Origin: Hydractinia symbiolongicarpus
Lineage: Eukaryota; Cnidaria; Hydrozoa; Anthoathecata; Hydractiniidae
Direction: 5' to 3'
DNA: 64,000 nucleotides
NCBI RefSeq assembly: GCF_029227915.1
Contig: NC_079889.1
Coordinates: 10,354,001 to 10,418,000, forward strand
How positions within the stretch are numbered: the first letter of the stretch is position 1; each line of letters starts with the position of its first letter. The notes under the pieces were generated by a model. It was not told where the DNA came from. It did not search any database and worked only from the letters and a program-made list of their open reading frames with translations. This document shows, piece by piece, positions 1 to 12,089 of this stretch. Made by a program: the position numbers and the translations under genes.

Positions 1-69
1 TCTGAACATTATGGATTTAAATAATTCAATAAAAAAAAATCGTGGAGTTCTTTAGCATACATGTCTAGA

Positions 70-258
70 ACTCCTAGCTTGTGTAAAATTTCCAGTACAT
101 CTAGACTGTGTAACACCTTCAGTAAACCTAGCCTGCGCAACATTTCCAATACACCTAGCTTGTCTAATATTTCCATTACACCTAGCCTGTGTAACATTTC
201 CAGTACATCCAGCCTGTGTAAAATTTTTAGCAACCCTAGCCTGTGTAACATTTTCAGT
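70..258. repeat. 27-bp minisatellite, 7 copies
   Basis: Seven consecutive 27-bp units begin at 70, 97, 124, 151, 178, 205 and 232. Each holds a variant of CCTAGCCTGTGTAACATTTC. Units differ by a few substitutions and no indels, so the period stays a multiple of three. A frame stays open on both strands: a nonapeptide repeat like TPSLCNISS on plus and LEMLHRLGV on minus. No signal peptide, splice context or flanking domain supports translation, so I call it a repeat. Confidence 0.85.
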
Positions 259-1587
259 GCACCATGGAGGTACAGGAGATAAAACTCACGATTCGTCCAT
301 TTAAATTATATTCAAATTTCTGGAGGTTGAGGAATAAGTGGCTTCTGAATTCAATTAGCCAAACATTAGAACCACAAGAAAACTTCGGTATTCTTAAGAG
401 AAAGCGAAAAAACATTAAAAATATGTGTTCCAAAAAAGTGGCTTAAAACATAAGATTTACATCTGTTGTTATAACCATGGCACAATTAATGTTTAAAAAA
501 CGTCTCTAAAAATTTTAAGAAAACGTCTGTGAAAATCTCAGGTCGATCCTTTCGTGTGTGCACAGGTTGTAGGCTTTTAAATCTGACAGACTTTTAATCA
601 AAATTTCTGTAAAAAACGCGGGCAAGAGCCATTAAGATTTTAAGATTTTAAAACCGTGTGGTTAAATATCTAATTGAAAATTTATTTTTTTAAATTTATT
701 TGATTAACTCTTTTATAAGGGCTGTGATCGTAGTTTTTGTTAGCTACTGCTACTGCACACAACACTTGGCGACTCTTTGCAGAAATATAAAATAATTCAT
801 AGTTAGTCCGAATTGACCAATTACATTTCGTTTTTAAGTAATCAAACTAACTTCCCGGCGGGAAAGATGAGTTCGTTCTCTTTAAATGCAGCATCTGTTT
901 TACCATCACGCATGGTTTCAAGAGCTCTAAAGAAGATGTATCTCCTGTTCTTTTATACCTCCATCAGTACACCTCGTTTGTATAACTGAAAGCAAAAACT
1001 TCTGGAAAGGAAAAGAACAATGTTTTAAATAAATAAAAATAAGAGTTTGAGCTTTTAATTAAAAGTTAAATTTAAAATTATAAAAAAAATAGGCAAACAA
1101 ATTCCATCCATATTATCTAACATATTTAGGGTCGCTAAGGTTTCTGAAGATATGTTATTGACCGCACATTGTTGCATTGTTTTCACAGGAGAAACATAAC
1201 GGAAATACAAAGGGAAAACTTTTATAGGGGAGAATAGACCTTTATTTTTTCAGTTATATTTATCTTAAAGTTAGCTTTCACCCGAACCGCCTCTACTTTT
1301 ATCTAACATTATCTTTTGTCTTTTGACATTTTCAAACAGCGAATCGTCCTGTGAGTAACGCTGAAGGAGCTAGCTGTATTCGATACAGCATGTGACAATT
1401 TCTATTCCATGTCATGTCTACAGTGTGATTTTGTTGATTTTGGCAATACGAATACTAGTAATCTGCTGCTACAGCTTAACCTTGTTTTGATTTATGTTGT
1501 GGATAATTTATGAGCTCTTGGGCACAAAAAACGGTTGTAGCTAGTTTCAGTTTTATTCAAAAGTTGTGTTCTTACTACATGATTCAA

Positions 1588-1682
1588 CCTCGTCCCCAGG
1601 GTCTTGTGGCCCCTGAGCCGTTATTACAGGGTGGTGGCGATCAACTTCATTAACAAGCTAAAATGCCCTGGTAACAACGTTG
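1588..1682. repeat. Short CCTCGTCCCCAGGG inverted-repeat element
   Basis: Starts with CAACCTCGTCCCCAGGG and ends with a roughly complementary CCCTGGTAACAACGTTG. Related copies occur at 11335-11390, 23731-23800, 29081-29153 and 62122-62171. The family looks like a very short non-autonomous DNA element (MITE). A further stretch to about 1830 contains another ACGAGG-type end and may be part of the same insertion. Confidence 0.5.
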
Positions 1683-1941
1683 CACAGGATGTACAATTAA
1701 GCTTTTCATCCTTCGTTTCTATTCCGTGCCCAGACGTTTTAAGAATTTTTTACATCGGAATAAAAGGTTCCGTCAATATTAAGAAACCTAAAAAGCCTTA
1801 AGAACGAGGTATCAAAACTCGGCTGGTGAATGTGGTATCAGGGACAACTGTCCTGACTGGGATGTACCATCATAGTGACCAAAGTATAAAAAAATTGAGT
1901 TCTTAGTGTAGTTCATGTTGAGAATGTATATCCGAAGTTCG

Positions 1942-1992
1942 GAACTATTAAAAGATTGAAATTATTAAAAGATTGAAATTATTAAAAGATTG
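1942..1992. repeat. 17-bp tandem repeat, 3 copies
   Basis: Three head-to-tail 17-bp units, each ending in ATTAAAAGATTG; the second and third are identical. No gene association. Confidence 0.85.
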
Positions 1993-2094
1993 AATTCAGT
2001 AGTAGGCAAGAATCTGTGCTAGGTTAAAGGAAAGCTATTAAGTTTACCAACAAGATTAGGTGGCATGACATTATCCGTAAATGAGAAATGAGAT

Positions 2095-2110
2095 GGGGGG
2101 GGGGGGGGGG
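2095..2110. repeat. Homopolymer G16
   Basis: Sixteen consecutive G residues. Such runs are prone to length error in sequencing and can form quadruplexes. Confidence 0.9.
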
Positions 2111-2150
2111 TGTCAACAAAATTGTGTTGATAAAAGGACAATCGAGATGG

Positions 2151-2240
2151 TTGTCTTCTAAACTACGAAAAGAAGAAAGGATGTACCTGTCAAGCTGTTT
2201 GTCATCTAAACTACGAAAAGGAGAAAGGACGTATCTGCCC
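2151..2240. repeat. 48-bp tandem duplication
   Basis: Two copies, offset by about 48 bp, share TCTAAACTACGAAAAG followed by a purine-rich AGAAAGGA segment and GTAYCTG. On the minus strand the duplication falls in an open frame with a 16-residue repeat, but nothing else supports coding. Confidence 0.7.
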
Positions 2241-2279
2241 AAGTACTCGGTGTAGACATCAAGATTAGTAAAAGAGAAA

Positions 2280-2410
2280 AATCTGAAATTAAAAAACCTG
2301 ACGTCAACTTCCGCATGGGCTGCTTGGGACCAAAATTGGGTCAAAGCCCCTTTCGAAACCGACGGTTTAACAAAGTCATAAACATATAATTCCAATATCT
2401 CTGTAGCTGT
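2280..2410. repeat. Dispersed repeat shared with 17440-17600
   Basis: Both regions contain, in the same order, TGGGACCAA, a GACGG or GACGGG stretch, TTTAACAAAGTCAT or TTAATGACGTCAT, and CCAATATCTCTG. This is direct internal similarity without further identification. Confidence 0.5.
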
Positions 2411-3268
2411 TTATTAAATCCACATCAACCAAGCATTAATAAATCAGTGGCTATGACAAAACAAATTTCAACTTTTAAAATAAACAATATTCTTTTGCCT
2501 GAGTGGGTTTTTTTACGAGCCGGAGAACTAGCTAAATATGAATTACGACATTAAAGTCTTTACTAAGCGAATACTGATATTGATGTTCCACTGTGAAATA
2601 CAAAACCTGAGGTCAAGCATACAGACTGATCTTTCATTAGTGAACCACATTGTTAAAAAATGTGTCAACCGCGTTTATGCGCCCTCTTTTTTTTTTAAAA
2701 AAAACGTCCGTCTAAATTGTAAAAAAATCGACACGTGCCATAATTATATCTATAAAATACACGTGTGCATAAATTCAAAAACTCCAAAAAAATTACAAGT
2801 ATAAAAATTACAAACAGCTATTCGCTACTTTTAATGTAGTTCGTTAATTAATAACCATTTCATTACAGTACCTCCATTTGTATATTCGAAACTTCAAACC
2901 TTGAAATATACTTCCACGCTAACATGTGTTGCTTGTTAGTTAGCCGTTTCCTTCAAATTAGCTCTTGAAACTCAGAATAATATAGTGCTGAATTTTTAAT
3001 CAAAGCAGATACCGTAATGGTGTAGAGAACTATCTGAAGGCTTGTTGCGATATATGACACACATTAGTTGGTCAAGAGCTAGCCAGGTCAGACAATCCTA
3101 TATTAAAATCTTTTCATTTAATTATTATACTTCTAAAAATACATGTTTTCCGAATTAGTTTTCTTTGATGTACCGTTGTTATTTCTCAAATTTGTCGAAC
3201 ACAATGAATGTAATTTTTAAAATCCTCACCTGAAACTTGGATAAAATATGAAATCTTTAGATTCATAC

Positions 3269-3309
3269 AGCAAACAAACAACCTATTGAAAACAGGTTGG
3301 TTGTTTGCT
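3269..3309. repeat. 16-bp-stem inverted repeat (hairpin)
   Basis: The left arm 3269-3284 and right arm 3294-3309 pair over 16 bp with one mismatch around a 9-nt loop. It lies about 290 bp beyond the polyadenylation signal of the neighbouring minus-strand gene. Function unknown; it could be the remnant of a transposon end. Confidence 0.8.
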
Positions 3310-3597
3310 TGGCCTTTGCTTGAAACAGAAGCTTATTAGTACAAATTAAAAATTAAGAAGACTTTGACCGTGTAGAATTAATACCACGAAAACATTATTT
3401 TCACATGTCGGATTAAGTTAAAAATTTATATACACAACAATTCAATGATGTTGAATATGATCTTAGAGTCAAAACATAAAAATTCTAAAAATTTTAAAAA
3501 CTTGCAGTTCGGGAAACGTGTATTATAACCCTAACGATATCTTACTACTTTGAAATAAAATTAAAATACTTTTTAGTCGTGCAAGTCTTATTAAATA

Positions 3598-3603
3598 TTT
3601 ATT
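3598..3603 (-). terminator. Polyadenylation signal of the PAN-PA14 gene
   Basis: AATAAA on the minus strand, 22 nt after the TAA stop at 3625-3627. Distance and strand fit a polyadenylation hexamer for that gene. Confidence 0.55.
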
Positions 3604-3624
3604 ATGGAATTTTAAATGCAAAAA

Positions 3625-6401
3625 TTAATTAGGAGGTAGTAGGTACTTTTCCGTGAGTGGATACTCGACTCGGCCATCAGGGAATTCAACACCAACAGCT
3701 AGGTAACCAATAGAGCCGTAATCAAACATTAGTGCTTCAATACTGTACTTTTCAAAAGCAAGCAAAGACTGAGTAGCTGATTTTAGTATTGATGTTGTGT
3801 AGGAACTTCTGCTTATAAGCAAATTTGGCGTGGAGTTAGGGTGAGTTATGTATAACTTTCCTTGGTCGTCAACCTCCATATAAAAAATATATGAGCCAGT
3901 TTCTGGAGGAAGAAATACTGTTTTAAATTGACGACCAAAAAATTCCATTCCTACACCATATGACTTTCTGTAAAATTGATGGAACCATGCCACTGCATCA
4001 GGTGTGTTTGTATATTTAGGAATGTGAGTAAGACCATAAATGGAGGACATGTCTTTAAACAGTTTAACCTGAATTCTTCCGTCAACTAAAAGAAAATAAG
4101 AAATTTCTACAGCCTGATCATTAGATAGCAATAAAATGACTGGTAACTTTTTGTTAACATCAACAGAGTATATCTACGTTAGAAATTCGACCCTGTTTGA
4201 GAGGCGGCGGAAATGTGAAACTTCCCTCCACTTTAATTATTTTTTGGAAAAAAAACTTCCGTGAAAATTACTACCTAATGATGGACACTTTTACAGGAAG
4301 GGATATATAGGCGAATATAAATATTAAGAACTAAAAAAATATGCGATAATTGTTACAAATAGATACCTCCGTTTTGAAATCTTTGAATTCCTGTTTCATT
4401 ATTGCATTTATTTATGCTCTGTACTAGTTCATTGTAAGATTCGACCAATCCGTTTAGTGGGTATGGACAGATATCGAGCGGTAGAGATAACCCAGAATCT
4501 ACAGAAAATAAACATTTTATCTGATCTTGGTTAATATTTAGCCAATTGCAGCATTTTTTGTATTCAAATTCGAAAAAATAACTATATTTTGATTGTTGTA
4601 GCAAGAGAAACAAGCTGTTTCGCAAACAAAGTCTCTTGATTAATGCAAAATAAAATGTTCTTCAAAATACAGAGCAAAACTCGTATTAGTTTGAAAAAAA
4701 GTTGGTAACAAACATCTATCTTGTTTAAAAATTGTCTTGATGTCTTTCAATCATTTAGCGAAGGTACTTTAACAAGCGAGCCTATACTTACAGTCAGTCA
4801 TATACCAAGGATGCGAGCAAGTCTCATTAACGACCAAGCTATTGTTGTTAAAACAAACACTTTTCTGTGAGCATTTATGAAAAACATGTCTTTGACCATC
4901 ATACATAAATTGTTGACCAACATCGTTTTTATCACAAGGTCTAATAAGGACCTTTTCACCATCACTGACAGAACACTCTCCATTTACATACCAGCACCAA
5001 TTACCAGCTGCTAACTTAATCAAACCCTCTAATACAGAAAAGGATATGAAAAGATATTTAGATATTTCCGTAGGTACAAACCTATACTCAATAGAAGCAT
5101 CGCATCAATGCGTTTGTATTTATTTTCTGATAATGCATAACGTTGTGCCTACGGAATTACGTTACGATGTATATATATGTCGAATTTGATGTTGAAGTTT
5201 GTACTTGATAATGACCGTTGTACGGCCGAAACGTCGTTAAAAAATATATTTCACCTAAAAGAGTTGTTTTTGTTTTTACTTTAATATCAGTACACAGTGT
5301 GTATTGATATTGACGATTGGTGATTGTTGATTGTTGATTTGGTAATAATCATTTGAAATTAGGGGTGGATAGTTACTGGCTGGTGGTTGTTGTTAATTAG
5401 TGATTAATGCTTGTCGATTATTTACTTGGTGATTGCTCATTTGAGAATGAGGATACGTGGCTAATGGTTGGTGGTTGTTCATTAGGGATTAAGGATTGGC
5501 AATTAATTAAAACCTGAATCAGTGAGTTGAAAAGTTTGAATAATTACCTTTTGAATAGCAATCACACTGGTGTGTTTCTTCCTCTGGTGGCTGAAGGCAT
5601 GTACATTTGTCACATTTGTTAACTGGACAAGATATGTTGTACTACAAGTAAGAAACATAAAAAGAAGTAAATAACAAAACTTAAGTTAGAAGGAAAAAAA
5701 AGGACTAACCTATTTCCTAACAAGATCTCGCCGAGGCTTATTAAATGTGCTTATATAAGAACCAGATTAGACCACTGCGCCAAATTGATTTAACGACAGT
5801 TTTGTCTTGTTAAGAAGAAAATTTTATTTTTGACTGGGTCACAAGTGCTAAGCGGGATAAGTTCACATCAAGTGTGCATGCGTAAGTGCACTTTACATCA
5901 TGTGTTATTTCGTATCGCGTAACACTTCACATCATGTAAACAGTGACAAAGTTATCCTACTCAACCAAGTGGGTTTAGAAATAATGTCTAGCAAATAAGA
6001 TTAAAGAGAAGATCTTTTACCAAGTATTTGTTTCTCCAATTAGGATGTCGGATGTTGAATCCGGTATCATAATATGCCCATCCAGTTGCATTTATAAAGG
6101 TAATATTATCTGGTCTGCTGTTTCTATCCACAGTTAACAATTCACATTCTTTTGTTGACGTCTTGAAGTTGAAGGATTCGCATGGTATTTTATAAGCACA
6201 GTATTTACCACAATCTCTGAAACTGCAATTACTGTAACCTGTAATTGGCGTTGAGTTAAGTTTTATGTTTGCACTAATTTTTCGAAATAAAGCAGTCTTT
6301 CCATGTGAAGATCTTTTTATTCCTATTTGTGCGTTGGTTTGTGTAATACTCAGCACAACAACGGCAAGTAGGAGAATATGCACCGTGGCAATATTGCTCA
6401 T
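3625..6401 (-). CDS. Secreted PAN/Apple - beta-trefoil-like - PA14 domain protein (5 exons)
   Basis: Exons on the minus strand: 6401-6021, 5641-5548, 5028-4792, 4498-4367 and 4085-3625, all with GT-AG introns. Phases agree and the total is 1305 nt (434 residues plus stop). Residues 1-24 are a clear signal peptide ending at TQTNA. Residues about 50-115 form a PAN/Apple domain with cysteines and the SFNF...CELL core. Exon 2 encodes a short Cys-rich linker. Exon 3 (about 160-238) has a ricin-B-like beta-trefoil pattern with GNWCWYVNG, RPC, QQF and repeated cysteines; this call is weaker. The last exon (about 283-425) is a PA14 domain: VDGRIQVKLF, FLPPETGSYIFYMEVDD and EALMFDYGSIGYLAVGVEFP are characteristic. 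There is no transmembrane segment. The family usually binds carbohydrate or matrix, so an extracellular lectin-like role is likely but inferred. A TATA-like box sits at 6501-6509. Both ends look complete. Confidence 0.8.
5276..5520. repeat. Degenerate TGATTG-rich low-complexity intron DNA
   Basis: The second intron of the PAN-PA14 gene holds many irregular repeats of GATTGTTGATT and GGTGGTTGTT words. Just before it, at 5180-5240, is a short stretch ending in GGCCGAAACGTCG that resembles the 3' tail of a dispersed element. No coding content. Confidence 0.5.
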
Positions 6402-6500
6402 AATTTTGGGCAGCGCTTTTTCACGTTGACGTTGTATTCTAAACAGAATTTTTACACCAAGAAATTTCGTCTTGTTAGAAAGATTTCACTCAACTTTTGC

Positions 6501-6509
6501 ATATATATA
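6501..6509 (-). promoter_or_regulatory. TATA-like box of the PAN-PA14 gene
   Basis: TTATATATATGC on the minus strand about 100 nt upstream of the ATG at 6401 would place transcription start near 6475 and give a 5' leader of about 75 nt. AT-rich background makes chance matches possible. Confidence 0.4.
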
Positions 6510-6511
6510 AT

Positions 6512-9500
6512 CGATCAGATTTCCTTTCATAATTACATTTTAATAAATTAAGTACACTTGATACTTCTCTTAAATTTTCCTAATTAGTTTAAAGTGATAA
6601 CTTTTCATTTCGGTTTCAAAATAAGTTCCAAATGAATTTGAGCGTTCAAATGTAGAAGAGAAGGAAGTTTTTCAAACGACCCAAAATACATTTTCGAGTT
6701 TGACATATTTTAAAATTGAACCAAGTCCACATTTTTTGCATTGCACCTTGCTGTAAAGAAAATAGGTTATAAAATAATTAAGTATACAAAGGTTGAAAGC
6801 TGGTTAATGTAATGATGTATAAATTTTGTGCAAATATTTCAATTCTTCTTTTTTTGGAACTGGTTGGTTTAAGATATGTGTCTTTAGAACCTAACCTATA
6901 AGAATGTCAAGGCTAAGATTAAGAACACATATACATGATTTCTTCGGAAATGATAAAATCATTGATTTAGGACAGCTATTTCCTCCCTTTCTACATCTTT
7001 ATGTGCGTTTTACTATACCGTGGTACTTGTTGGCCAACATGTGTAGGTAATGCCCTGGTTTTAAGAAGAACGAAGCTAAGAAAAACAGAACATTTAAGAC
7101 TGGAGAATGTGTAAGAAAAACACTAAAGTTACCAGTTGGTGTAACGAAAAACATAAAAGTTACCAGTTAGTGTACGAGTTAAAAATGCTCCAAAAATAAA
7201 CATTTCAGATTATTGGATTCAAATTTTACACAGGAGCTATTATGTTGTTGTCTGACGATCGAGCTAGATAATTATTCTTTAAGTCTTCTTAAAATTTTAA
7301 AAATCGAGCCCTAATGATTTTTATAAATAGAATTCTTACAAAAAAAGATTGAATTTACAAAGTTGCAATTATCCTTTTTAGGTTAAAGGAGTTCGAATTT
7401 TTGAAGGTATTAATTATTTATTCAGTTTTCTTACATTAAGTAGCAACATTTTTGTTTTTACTTTCGTGTTTTTCTTACACTCTGGTAACTTTCGTGTTTT
7501 CCTTACACTGTCGAAGAAATTGTTGGCCAAAATTTGTGTATATTTTGAAAGTATTCATATAGGTTCATTTATGAAATATCAGCTTTTTTCTCCAATGCCT
7601 TCGCGTTTCTTAAGGTTACTTTGAGTTAGTAAAAGACAGCTCGTCACTTTGCATCATTATTAATTTCTCCGTTGTGAGACGCAAGAGGTTCGAAGTCGTG
7701 TGGCTGTAGCTTTGTAAAGTCTTTTTCATGAAGAGAATTATCCTATTCTACGTTTTCTAAGTTAAAATCTTCGTCATTATTACAAGACGTCTTATCAACA
7801 AACAATGTAAACAGTAAGTAAACAAACTTTTAGAAGGTGTGCTGCTGAGCCTACGGACGTTTTGCACGATGTGACGTATGCTTATTTATTCGGACCTAGT
7901 CCTCTCAACTTTACGCGACCTTGCAAATTTATTTAAAATTGAAGATGTTTACAGACCCGATTAAGGTATAAATAAAGATTTTTAACGATTGTAAAATGTT
8001 TATTCTGACATATTTATGTATTGTCTTATTAAAATAACATTTTTTTCAAATATTTTTTTTTTCACTGGAATGCCCCTTTATTTAAAGTATTAGTCAAAAT
8101 TTTTCACCAATTATTTACTTTTAAGAATTTCTAAAGTCTCTAAATGTTTCTAAAAGTTCGGAGTCTCAAAAATAGTTGTTAAATAAATTTCTCGTACCTG
8201 TCAAGTCTCTCTTGCTCCAGCAGCTGTTTTCGAAATAAGTCTGTTTCAGATTATTATATTAAAAATACATATCTATTTAAAGTATCACAAGGAGTTTTCC
8301 CCACTAAAAACTATCTATTTACTACACATCAGCAAATTTAAAAATTAATCAATGCGGCATCTTTAAGAGAGATAACTACGTCAAGATTATCCGAATCCAC
8401 CATAGGTAACCTTTTTTCGAGATAAGTCGAAGATTTTAACAACCCAGTCCCTAGTGCTTTTTCTCGCTTTTTTGAAGGTAAAACGTTCCTGATTTTAAAA
8501 AGCGAAAGGAGGTTCGATGATGCGGTTGAAATTAAATACCGTGTTTGCTCAAAGATTGATTGGGACTTTTTTTAAAAAAAAGATGAAAAGATTTTATTGA
8601 ACAGGGTTTGTTACCGTAGCACTTGAAAAGCAACTATCTATATAAAGTCTGAAATATCATTATCACCTGTGCTATTTATGTCAATAATTTAAATTTGTGA
8701 CGAGAAAGTTGACAGAGGAGATTTACAGGAGTGTGCTTCAAGATTTCGCGTGTTTATAATTTATTTTTGCACATGCAAAGGCGTCACAAAACAAATTACA
8801 TATTCATTTTCGCGTTCATATACAGCTTGCCAGAGTCATAAATTATTTATATTCTTATAGGTATTTTGTCTATCAGACCAGGGGGGTCACTAATTTTTTA
8901 TTGCAACCAAGTATACTTGTTGTTGAATCCACCAAAATTCGCGATAAGAAAGTTAATTAAAACACGAGCAGACTTTCCGTAGCTGATTGTGAACTTTTGG
9001 CTTATTGAATAATATAGACTTTGTCATGAGTTTATTCTAAGCTTTACTTCGGCAGCTTCAGCTGTCAACGAAAAATAATCAAAATCATCCTTGGCTATTT
9101 TTTATTTTTTTTATTTTATTTTGTTTAACAAATGTTTGTAAAGGATAAGCAATTGAGAAGTGATTAAGTAAAATGTTTTATGTTATTTTAAGTTTATAAA
9201 AACAGCCTGTTACCAATATTGGTCCTGTATTAGGTGTGGAAATAATTAGAGGACCGAAGTCAACTAATCAGATGACACCAGTTTAAGTAATTATCTTCTT
9301 ACGCAGCTTAATTATCAATTATAAATCCCTGCCTAACCACCAATAACCAATAACGTTTATTAGAAATATTAACAAAGAACGCATTCTCAATTTTGTTTTG
9401 AAAAATTTGATGTAGTTATTGAAAATTCTGGTGCAACGTTAATTTTTATTTTTTTATGTATTTTCAAGTACTGAAAGGAAAGATTGTTGTTTCCTCCAGT

Positions 9501-9778
9501 GTTCTATACTTTATTCACAAACCGTCGAACAAATTACCGAGCTTTCTAGTTTATTTTGTAAAATTGAACAGTCGATAGATGCATTTTTATATAGATTCAG
9601 AGTCGAAATTACGTGTACAATGTAAGTATAAGTTCTCATACTGCTATAACTCTTCTTATTCATACAAGCTTTGTAACTATCATAGATTTATGGCTAATGA
9701 GATCAAAGATAAAAATCAAAAAGGAGAATTGAAGGCGCAGTATCTCATTTAGCTTGGTGTTATTCCAGTAGTTTTTAA
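6512..9778. other. Long gene-free AT-rich stretch
   Basis: No exon with recognisable protein features on either strand. The only structured element I see is the inverted-repeat element at 7109-7508. Confidence 0.6.
7109..7508. mobile_element. 400-bp non-autonomous element with doubled terminal inverted repeats
   Basis: The left end has two tandem copies of a roughly 28-bp word, at 7109 (GTGTAAGAAAAACACTAAAG then TTACCAG) and 7139. The right end, at 7459-7508, has two copies of the same word in inverted orientation. The interior has no open frame of note. This is the structure of a MITE whose TIR is itself a tandem pair of subunits. No obvious target-site duplication could be fixed by eye. 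Confidence 0.65.
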
Positions 9779-10343
9779 CCCAACAAAAGTTCTCTAAAAA
9801 AGCATGGTATTTTACAAAAGTTAAGAAACAGGAAGGATATCGTAATATTGAAACCAGACAAAAAGTGGAGTGATCATTTTGGATCGATCTTTCTATAATG
9901 AAAGTATGCTTAACTCAAAAAAACTGGATACTGATTTAACCCTAAAGAAAGCGAGACAATTACAAAGACTTCTTCGAAAACTTAAAACAAATAACTGTAT
10001 TTTTAGTAATATATCTGATAAGATTTATCCATCTAGTTCTATACCAGCTAGAATGTATGGTTTACCAAAAGTACACAAATGCAAAAACGAGTACGATATG
10101 CCACCCTTTAGACATATAGTATCTTCAATTGGTTCTTATAATTATAATATGGTTAAGTCTCTTAGTGACCTTATTTCTCCACATATATGCTCTGATTACC
10201 GTATCAAACACATCTTTACATTTGTCGAAGAAATTAACAAGGTTAATACTGTTGATAAATATTTTGTATCCTATGATGTTGTGAGTCTCTTTCCCAATAT
10301 ACCATTAGAGGAAACCATTGGAATTGACCTAGATCAAATATAA
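9779..10343 (+). pseudogene. Penelope-like element reverse transcriptase fragment
   Basis: The frame from 9870 to 10343 encodes hallmark Penelope-like RT motifs: ARMYGLPKVHK, PFRHIVSSIGSYNYN and KYFVSYDVVSLFPNIPLEET. Upstream, another frame supplies RNRKDIVILKPDKK, and the expected continuation GVIILDR is found only after a one-base shift near 9865. The ORF ends right after the first palm motif, and neither the YxDD box nor a GIY-YIG domain follows. It is therefore a broken, truncated copy. AT-rich simple sequence follows at 10380-10400. Confidence 0.8.
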
Positions 10344-12089
10344 CTCTATAATCATAAAATAAAAATAAAAAAGATCTATATAATATATATATATAAAAAA
10401 ACAACAAGGCTAATTTTTTAAGTTGCTAATCCCAAGCCACCAAGGAAGAATAAAAACGCATGTTCGATTTTACACTTTTGGAATTTGAGATCCTTCGATT
10501 TTAAACTGTTGTAAATTCACAAAACAAATTCAAATCATTGTTTATATGAATTGAAACGAAAAGATGGTTTTAGGTGAGCTACTTTTGTATTCTTTGTGTG
10601 CTATGGAAATGTTTATATTTGTTTACGTTTTTATGTTACCATTTTCATAATGGCTTCCCAATTCGGTTAGTATGGCTCCATACAAAGCCCTGTTTTAAAA
10701 AGCCGTAAACCAATCAAATCATCGGATTTTTTCATACTAACCGGTTTTTTGTATCAGTCAAGTATTAAACAATATTAAGATATTTTATTCTCTTGGCGCC
10801 CTTATCATGATAGCCGTATCAAAGAGCGAAACAAAGCAAAAGGACCATGGTTAGAAATTATACTAACCATCTGGGGCCGTCAGTGTCTTGAAGGTGTTAT
10901 GGTAGCTGTAAAATCATCCAACCTCGTTTCCAGCCTTTTCTGTCGCTTACGGCGCTGCACCTATTTGATATAGGTCTTTAGCTGCGAAAAATTTCTGCGA
11001 AGAAGGTTGAAAAGCATTATTTATCGACCGCCTGAGGGCAGTCATTTCCAGCCAGTTAGATGCGAGAATTTGCAGTATGGTTCAAATCTCGCACGCACTT
11101 CCATGTTTTCAAAAAAGCGTCGCACGCATGGGTAAATTACCATGGTTGCTCAATTACCACCGTAGTAACAAAATTAACGTAGCTTCGGCCCTGCGCCTGG
11201 CCCGGGTCACCTATACCCGAGCAATGCCGTTTTTCACAAAATAATTTAAGTATAGGTTTTAAAACTAATGCTTGCAAAGAAATATGTCCGCGTGGATTTA
11301 TTACAATGGAATTATCTCCTTTTTTTATTGTCACTGCTCTTCCCCAGGGTCCTTAGGGCCCTAAAAAGGCAAAATGCCCTAGGAACGAGGTATTTTGCCT
11401 TACTTTATCCTTCAATTTGTTATAATCTTCTAAGTTCTTTAAATTCTAGGCGTACATTTTCTTAAACGGATAATCTTTTTTTGTCTTTTATTCAAGTTCT
11501 TTTAGTCGCATGACATTTTTTACTTTCTGTTTAGCTATCTACACTTATATTTATTTTTCAATAGAATTTGGATGTTCGAGATATAGCGCAGGATGACCGT
11601 ATAATTAAACATTTTACACTATGGTGCGGCCGCCCAAGAGTGCTTTAGCGCTACCTACTTTATTTCTGAACTGATAATTAAAATGAACTTATTCCAAGAA
11701 GTTATAAAGAGGCACGAAATGAACGTGAAGGAAATTTACACGAATGGCTAATAACAACTCATAAAAGAATTTAAGTAGTACGTTGACACACCGGTGCGAC
11801 CGCCAGACAATCTTTTTTTGTTTAAAAAGGCTAAGGTAAATAGCAACCTACGCGCGTGGTTGGACCTGCGTAACTGTCTTTACTTTCGTCAATGCAAACT
11901 AGCCACCACCGTCGAAAGACGCTTTTAAATAAAATTGTAAAAAACATAATTAACTTTGCCAGATAGGCAGAAATTTTAATAAAATCTAATAAGGTTTTTA
12001 TGGAGTTTGTAATTAGTGTCAGAGTAATATTTTTTTTTCTTAAACTTTTGCTAAATATATCTTCAAATAAATTAAAGTTTTTTCGTATC
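10344..12089. other. Intergenic stretch with decayed repeats
   Basis: No gene recognised. It contains the CCTCGT-family copy at 11335-11390, a partial related end near 10922, and an imperfect hairpin at 11060-11092 (GCGAG arms). Confidence 0.55.
11335..11390. repeat. CCTCGT-family short inverted-repeat element
   Basis: TTCCCCAGGGTCCTTAGGGC near the left end is complementary in part to GCCCTAGGAACGAGG at the right end. Same family as 1588-1682. Confidence 0.6.

Larger units (their letters stand above)
259..3268. other. Intergenic stretch without a recognisable gene
   Basis: Apart from the repeats listed separately (1588-1682, 1942-1992, 2095-2110, 2151-2240, 2280-2410) I see only short AT-rich open frames without domain, codon or splice support. 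Confidence 0.6.

Noticed and set aside
70-258. CRISPR array
   Set aside because: Contiguous repeats without unique spacers, in a eukaryotic context.
2024-2395. 123-residue minus frame
   Set aside because: Runs over a G homopolymer and a 48-bp tandem duplication; Pro run and 16-residue repeat are artefacts.
5180-5235. Hammerhead-ribozyme-like sequence (TTGATAATGACC ... GGCCGAAACGTC)
   Set aside because: The core would need CTGATGA; here it is altered at conserved positions and no closing stem I is evident. More likely the tail of a dispersed element.
11060-11092. tRNA-like T-arm (GGTTCAAATCTCGC)
   Set aside because: No acceptor, D or anticodon arms at the right spacing; it is only an imperfect hairpin.
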